Source: an uncultured Eubacteriales bacterium | Lineage (GTDB): Bacteria; Bacillota; Clostridia; Oscillospirales; Acutalibacteraceae | NCBI GenBank assembly: GCA_948527295.1 | Contig: CAOSWK010000001.1 | Coordinates: 79,010-143,009 of the forward strand | Length of the DNA: 64,000 nucleotides | Reading direction: 5' to 3' | In this document: positions 61,156 through 64,000 of the stretch, piece after piece | Layout: every line of letters starts with the position of its first letter | How positions within the stretch are numbered: the stretch's first letter is position 1 | The notes under the pieces: model-generated | Told to the model about the DNA's origin: nothing | Database searches by the model: none | Seen by the model: only the letters and a program-made list of their open reading frames with translations | Position numbers and translations under genes: made by a program

Positions 61156-61201
61156 TTATTTAGTGAGTTGAAATTTTTAAATTTTGTTAGGAGATAATTT
61201 T

Positions 61202-61696
61202 ATGAAAAAAAGTATGTCAAGTTTAAATTTGAAAAAAATTTTGGCTAAGACCATTTTGTTTGGGTGTGTGCTTTCATTTTTGTGTCCATTAATCGGCAAT
61301 ACCGTAAGTGCTAGTTTGCCAAAGGACCCAGATAAAATAAGATCTATTGCAGAAAATTTATATTCGTTACCTCAAAATCAAGAGCAAAATAAACAATGTG
61401 AAACACTCGATCCTACTTACAAGGAGTCCTGTATAAAATTAAATGCTGAATTTTTAAGCGAAAAATTTGCGTCCGGTAACAAGTGGAACTCCGCCTCCGA
61501 AAATGAAAAAGATCTAATAAGCCAAGAATTTCTCAGTGGCTCTAGTAAATCAACCAAAAAACTTGTATCCGACATTAAACGTTTGCAAGCACGAGCTATG
61601 GAAAAGTATTATTATGATGACTGCGATAAAGAAAATAATTTTAACAACATAGAAGTTGAATATCCAGTAAAGAAATCGACCCGCCTTTTGATATAA
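61202..61696 (+). CDS. Modular secreted protein 5 (tail type DCDKE)
   Basis: A 164-aa exported protein from ATG 61202. Signal module slightly shortened (MKKSMSSLNLKKILAKTI). Middle unrelated to the neighbours in sequence but also helical. Tail YYDDCDKENNFNNIEVEYPVKK as in member 1, with a short extra extension STRLLI read from the downstream repeat because the stop after KK is missing. Confidence 0.72.
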   Translation: MKKSMSSLNLKKILAKTILFGCVLSFLCPLIGNTVSASLPKDPDKIRSIAENLYSLPQNQEQNKQCETLDPTYKESCIKLNAEFLSEKFASGNKWNSASENEKDLISQEFLSGSSKSTKKLVSDIKRLQARAMEKYYYDDCDKENNFNNIEVEYPVKKSTRLLI

Positions 61697-61880
61697 TTAT
61701 TATTTTTTAGTGAGTTGAAATTTTTAAATTTTGTTAGGAGATAATTTTATGAAAAAAAGTACACCAAGTTTAAATGCAAAAAAGAAAATTTTGGTTAAGG
61801 CCCTTTTGTTTGTCTGTGCAATTTTGTGCCCCACTTTAATGTTTACTAACGTCGCCAGCGCTATGTTTTCAGGCTCTGAA
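61687..61880 (+). repeat. 194-bp direct repeat, copy 1
   Basis: Begins in the spacer (TTTGATATAATTATTATTTT), spans the leader, TTAGGAG site, start codon and signal-peptide module of member 6. It matches 62613-62806 with 4 mismatches in 194 bases. The close identity points to recent duplication or gene conversion. Confidence 0.85.
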
Positions 61881-62576
61881 AAATAAACAGATTGTTATGA
61901 TATTGATTATAATAATTCCAGCCAATCTGATGGTAAAAAGGATATTGAAAATGATGACGATAATCCTGGCAAAATCCCTTTACTGCCGAGAGAGGGTGCG
62001 CCAGATCACAATCAATATGTTGAGCACAAAGTAGAAGCCTGGAAAGGGCATAATAAGGACAACTTGGTTGTCCTACCAGTTAATGAATTTGATGAGTATA
62101 TTTCTTACGTCGAAGAGAAACTTAATGTATTTGACACTGAACGTACTCAAAAATATCGTCAAGCTATTAAGCGTTGGATAGACGAAACAAACGACGCACC
62201 TGCCAAATATCGAAATTCCATTGCAGCTCTTGAGCTTATGAAAAAGCGTGGGTTAGGCGAAGAATTTGACGATGATTTCACCGATTTGTCACAATATCTT
62301 TCTGAAGAATTTAAATGTGAACACGTGCTAACAAATCGTGATGTTTCTTTAAAGAAAGCTGATCAAGAATATAATGATAAAGTTAATAAATTGCTTAATG
62401 AATTAAAAGTTTATTCTTATGATGATTGCGATAAAGAACTCAAATTGGGCCACATAAAGGTTGAATACCCTGTAAACAATGATAATAACTCCGAAGTTGA
62501 TAGTGATAGAGCTTACTATGATGATGACTGTGACCGAGAACTCAATTTTGGGCTCATAGAAGTTGAATATTTGTAG
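61749..62576 (+). pseudogene. Modular secreted protein 6, interrupted by one in-frame stop
   Basis: ATG 61749 with the shared leader encodes a complete signal module ending FSGSEK. TAA 61884-61886 then interrupts, and the same frame stays open for another 229 codons to 62576. No frameshift is needed. The downstream part has the usual helical body and ends in two tandem DCD(K/R)E tails (YDDCDKELKLGHIKVEY and YDDDCDRELNFGLIEVEY). The rest can be translated only by read-through or internal TTG/ATG starts without a signal peptide. Sequence error is possible. Confidence 0.75.
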
Positions 62577-62612
62577 TATTGATAACATTATTGCTGAAAA
62601 ATCAACCTGCCG

Positions 62613-62806
62613 TTTGATATAATTATTATTTTTTAGTGAGTTGAAATTTTTAAATTTTGTTAGGAGATAATTTTATGAAAAAAAGTACACCAAGTTTAAA
62701 TGCAAAAAAGAAAATTTTGGTTAAGGCCCTTTTGTTTGGCTGTGCAATTTTGTGCCCCGCTTTAATGTTTAATAACGTCGCCAGCGCTATGTTTTCGGGC
62801 TCTGAA
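62613..62806 (+). repeat. 194-bp direct repeat, copy 2
   Basis: Leader plus signal module of member 7; differs from 61687-61880 at 4 of 194 positions. Shorter, more diverged versions of the same cassette precede members 1-5. Confidence 0.85.
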
Positions 62807-63646
62807 GATTTTGATCCCCTCGATTCTTTCTATGAAAAAAACTATAGCACTGAAGATGTTGAATTTTCGGCCTACACTGATAATGAAAATTCTAATTTTG
62901 GTGTTTACAATAACAGCATAGAAGAAGTTTTTGGAGAAGAATCAATTGATATTGCCAATGTACAAAAAAATGTTTCAAACATTTTATCTTGTAAAGATGA
63001 CTTAAATGGAATTAATTTTTTTGGTCAAAATAGTCTTGCTAAAGGTTCCAAAGAACAATTAGAAAAATTAAACCAAAAAATTCCTACAATAGTTGCCTGT
63101 AAAGATGCCATGAATAAAGTCCACGAAGATATTCAAATTGTCGTAGATGAAAAAAAGCGTGAATATGAAAAATTAACGAATTCCTACGGCGATATAGATT
63201 CTAATTATAAAAAATGTCTTTCTGAATTGGCATCTAATTTTAATGACAACACTAATTATAGCCTTAACTCTATTAAAAAAAGTCTTTCAGAAGCCAATAA
63301 TTTATATGAGGATTCACAAACCGAAAAAGACCCTCGCTATCTTTATCCTTGCCTTGGAAACATAATTAACGCCGCTAATGAGGCCAACTCCATCTGCAAA
63401 GAAACAATTGATTATCAGGGCAAAATAGATACCTTAACCACCTCTATTGAGCAAATTGAAAACCAAAAAAATCGATATCAAGGTGATTACCCAACATATC
63501 AAGAAGAATGTAAAAATATTCTTCTTTCAGAAGGTATAGACCGTCAAAAAAAGCTTAACGCTTTAGACACCCGTGCATATGAATATGACTTCCATAACTA
63601 TGATCTTATATCAAAAGACCCTTACTGGGACACATTTTGGGATTAA
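62675..63646 (+). CDS. Modular secreted protein 7 (tail type DPYWDTFWD)
   Basis: A 323-aa exported protein from ATG 62675, the longest complete member. Signal module MKKSTPSLNAKKKILVKAL with cleavage ASA-M. The middle is about 250 residues, largely helical, with regularly spaced single cysteines (NILSCKD, IVACKDAM, KKCLSELA, YPCLGN, SICKE, QEECK). It ends in LISKDPYWDTFWD, the same tail as member 2. Confidence 0.75.
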   Translation: MKKSTPSLNAKKKILVKALLFGCAILCPALMFNNVASAMFSGSEDFDPLDSFYEKNYSTEDVEFSAYTDNENSNFGVYNNSIEEVFGEESIDIANVQKNVSNILSCKDDLNGINFFGQNSLAKGSKEQLEKLNQKIPTIVACKDAMNKVHEDIQIVVDEKKREYEKLTNSYGDIDSNYKKCLSELASNFNDNTNYSLNSIKKSLSEANNLYEDSQTEKDPRYLYPCLGNIINAANEANSICKETIDYQGKIDTLTTSIEQIENQKNRYQGDYPTYQEECKNILLSEGIDRQKKLNALDTRAYEYDFHNYDLISKDPYWDTFWD

Positions 63647-63672
63647 ATAAAAACTGTTAGGAGATAAATCTT

Positions 63673-64000
63673 ATGAAAAAAACTATTTTTAATTCAAAAA
63701 ATCTTTTACTTAACGCTATTTTATTGAGCTTTCTCTTTTTGTTTGCAGCTTTGCTTGGCGCAACATTTTTCAGTTACACTGTAGATGCTAGTACATCAGA
63801 TGATGAAACATTTGATAATTTAAACCATTCATCTAATAGAAATAATTTTAAAAATTACAGGCTTCCTGGGCAAAACGATCCTGCATTTCCTAGTGAAAAT
63901 CTTGAGTCTTTAAATCAACCACCTATGTTTGAGCATGAATCAGATGATGACCCTGGAGTATTCACTGTACCTTCACGTAACTATAAATTTGGTGTTCCCT
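63673..64000 (+). CDS. Modular secreted protein 8, 5' part only
   Basis: ATG 63673 follows TTAGGAGATAAATCTT. The N terminus (MKKTIFNSKNLLLNAILLSF, then a hydrophobic core and VDAS cleavage) is a diverged version of the array's signal module. The chain is then acidic and Asn/Pro-rich and runs off the window, so tail and length are unknown. Confidence 0.7.
   Translation, partial: MKKTIFNSKNLLLNAILLSFLFLFAALLGATFFSYTVDASTSDDETFDNLNHSSNRNNFKNYRLPGQNDPAFPSENLESLNQPPMFEHESDDDPGVFTVPSRNYKFGVP

Noticed and set aside
61884..61886. In-frame stop as a selenocysteine or pyrrolysine codon
   Set aside because: The codon is TAA, which is used for neither; no recoding element was seen.
58434..63700. Regularly spaced repeats that could suggest a CRISPR array
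   Set aside because: Repeats are coding (leader plus signal peptide), spaced by 450-1000 bp and not by short spacers; no cas genes are present.
1..64000. tRNA, rRNA genes, insertion sequences
   Set aside because: No T-loop/anticodon-arm pattern, rRNA-like conserved stretch, transposase motif or flanking inverted repeats were recognised by eye; a covariance-model search would settle this.

Overview
The window looks like a bacterial chromosome from the Clostridia (Bacillota), probably a host-associated member of the Oscillospiraceae-like lineages. Supporting signs are a SCIFF peptide gene (scfA) next to its radical-SAM maturase (scfB), strong purine-rich ribosome binding sites, frequent TTG and GTG starts, sigma-A promoters with 17-bp spacers and TG-extended -10 boxes, and an rpoB-rpoC / rpsL-rpsG-fusA-tuf block. 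The assignment is inference; no 16S gene is present.

Layout. 1-5.3 kb: the end of tpiA, metG and tatD on +, then an asd-dapA-dapB lysine/diaminopimelate operon on -. 5.5-10.4 kb: queA, tgt, yajC, a small membrane protein, scfA and scfB on +, closed by a strong terminator. 10.4-23.4 kb: a compact PBSX-like phage structural operon on -, running from terminase to tail fibre with portal, protease/scaffold, capsid, connectors, contractile sheath, tube, frameshifted tail chaperone and baseplate. It has no integrase, replication or lysis genes and no normal tape-measure gene. 23.5-28.1 kb: a small membrane protein, a GlpT-type organophosphate antiporter and a calcium-type P-ATPase. 28.1-33.1 kb: an AT-rich block of exported proteins on - (an acidic protein, two TM2-domain proteins, five paralogous cysteine-paired helical proteins). 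33.1-34.7 kb: a phage-type control module (ImmA/XkdA-like protease, Xre-like repressor, and a divergent small ORF plus sigma-like Xpf-type activator). 34.8-40.2 kb: glnS, gltX, a VanY-type carboxypeptidase and an M23 peptidoglycan hydrolase. 40.6-52.8 kb: tuf, fusA, rpsG, rpsL, rpoC and rpoB on -. 53-56.9 kb: a stand-alone PduL-type phosphotransacylase, a surface protein, and an acyl carrier protein with a GNAT protein. 57-64 kb: a tandem array of small exported proteins on + made of shared signal-peptide cassettes, unrelated helical middles and a few interchangeable C-terminal tails.

How it fits together. The housekeeping genes are ordinary and intact. The unusual content falls in two sets. 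The first is a domesticated-looking PBSX-type particle whose structural half (10.4-23.4 kb) and control half (33.1-34.7 kb) are separated by about 10 kb of host or accessory genes. An ACAC-N5-GTGT palindrome sits exactly between the -35 and -10 of the repressor's own promoter. The second is several expanding families of secreted proteins in which promoter, leader, signal peptide and C-terminal tail are re-used as modules. One member is interrupted by a single in-frame stop, and one cassette is repeated at about 98 percent identity over 194 bp, so the array appears to be actively recombining. Together with a sugar-phosphate antiporter this suggests, without proving, life in close contact with a host.

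No rRNA, tRNA, CRISPR array or insertion sequence was recognised.
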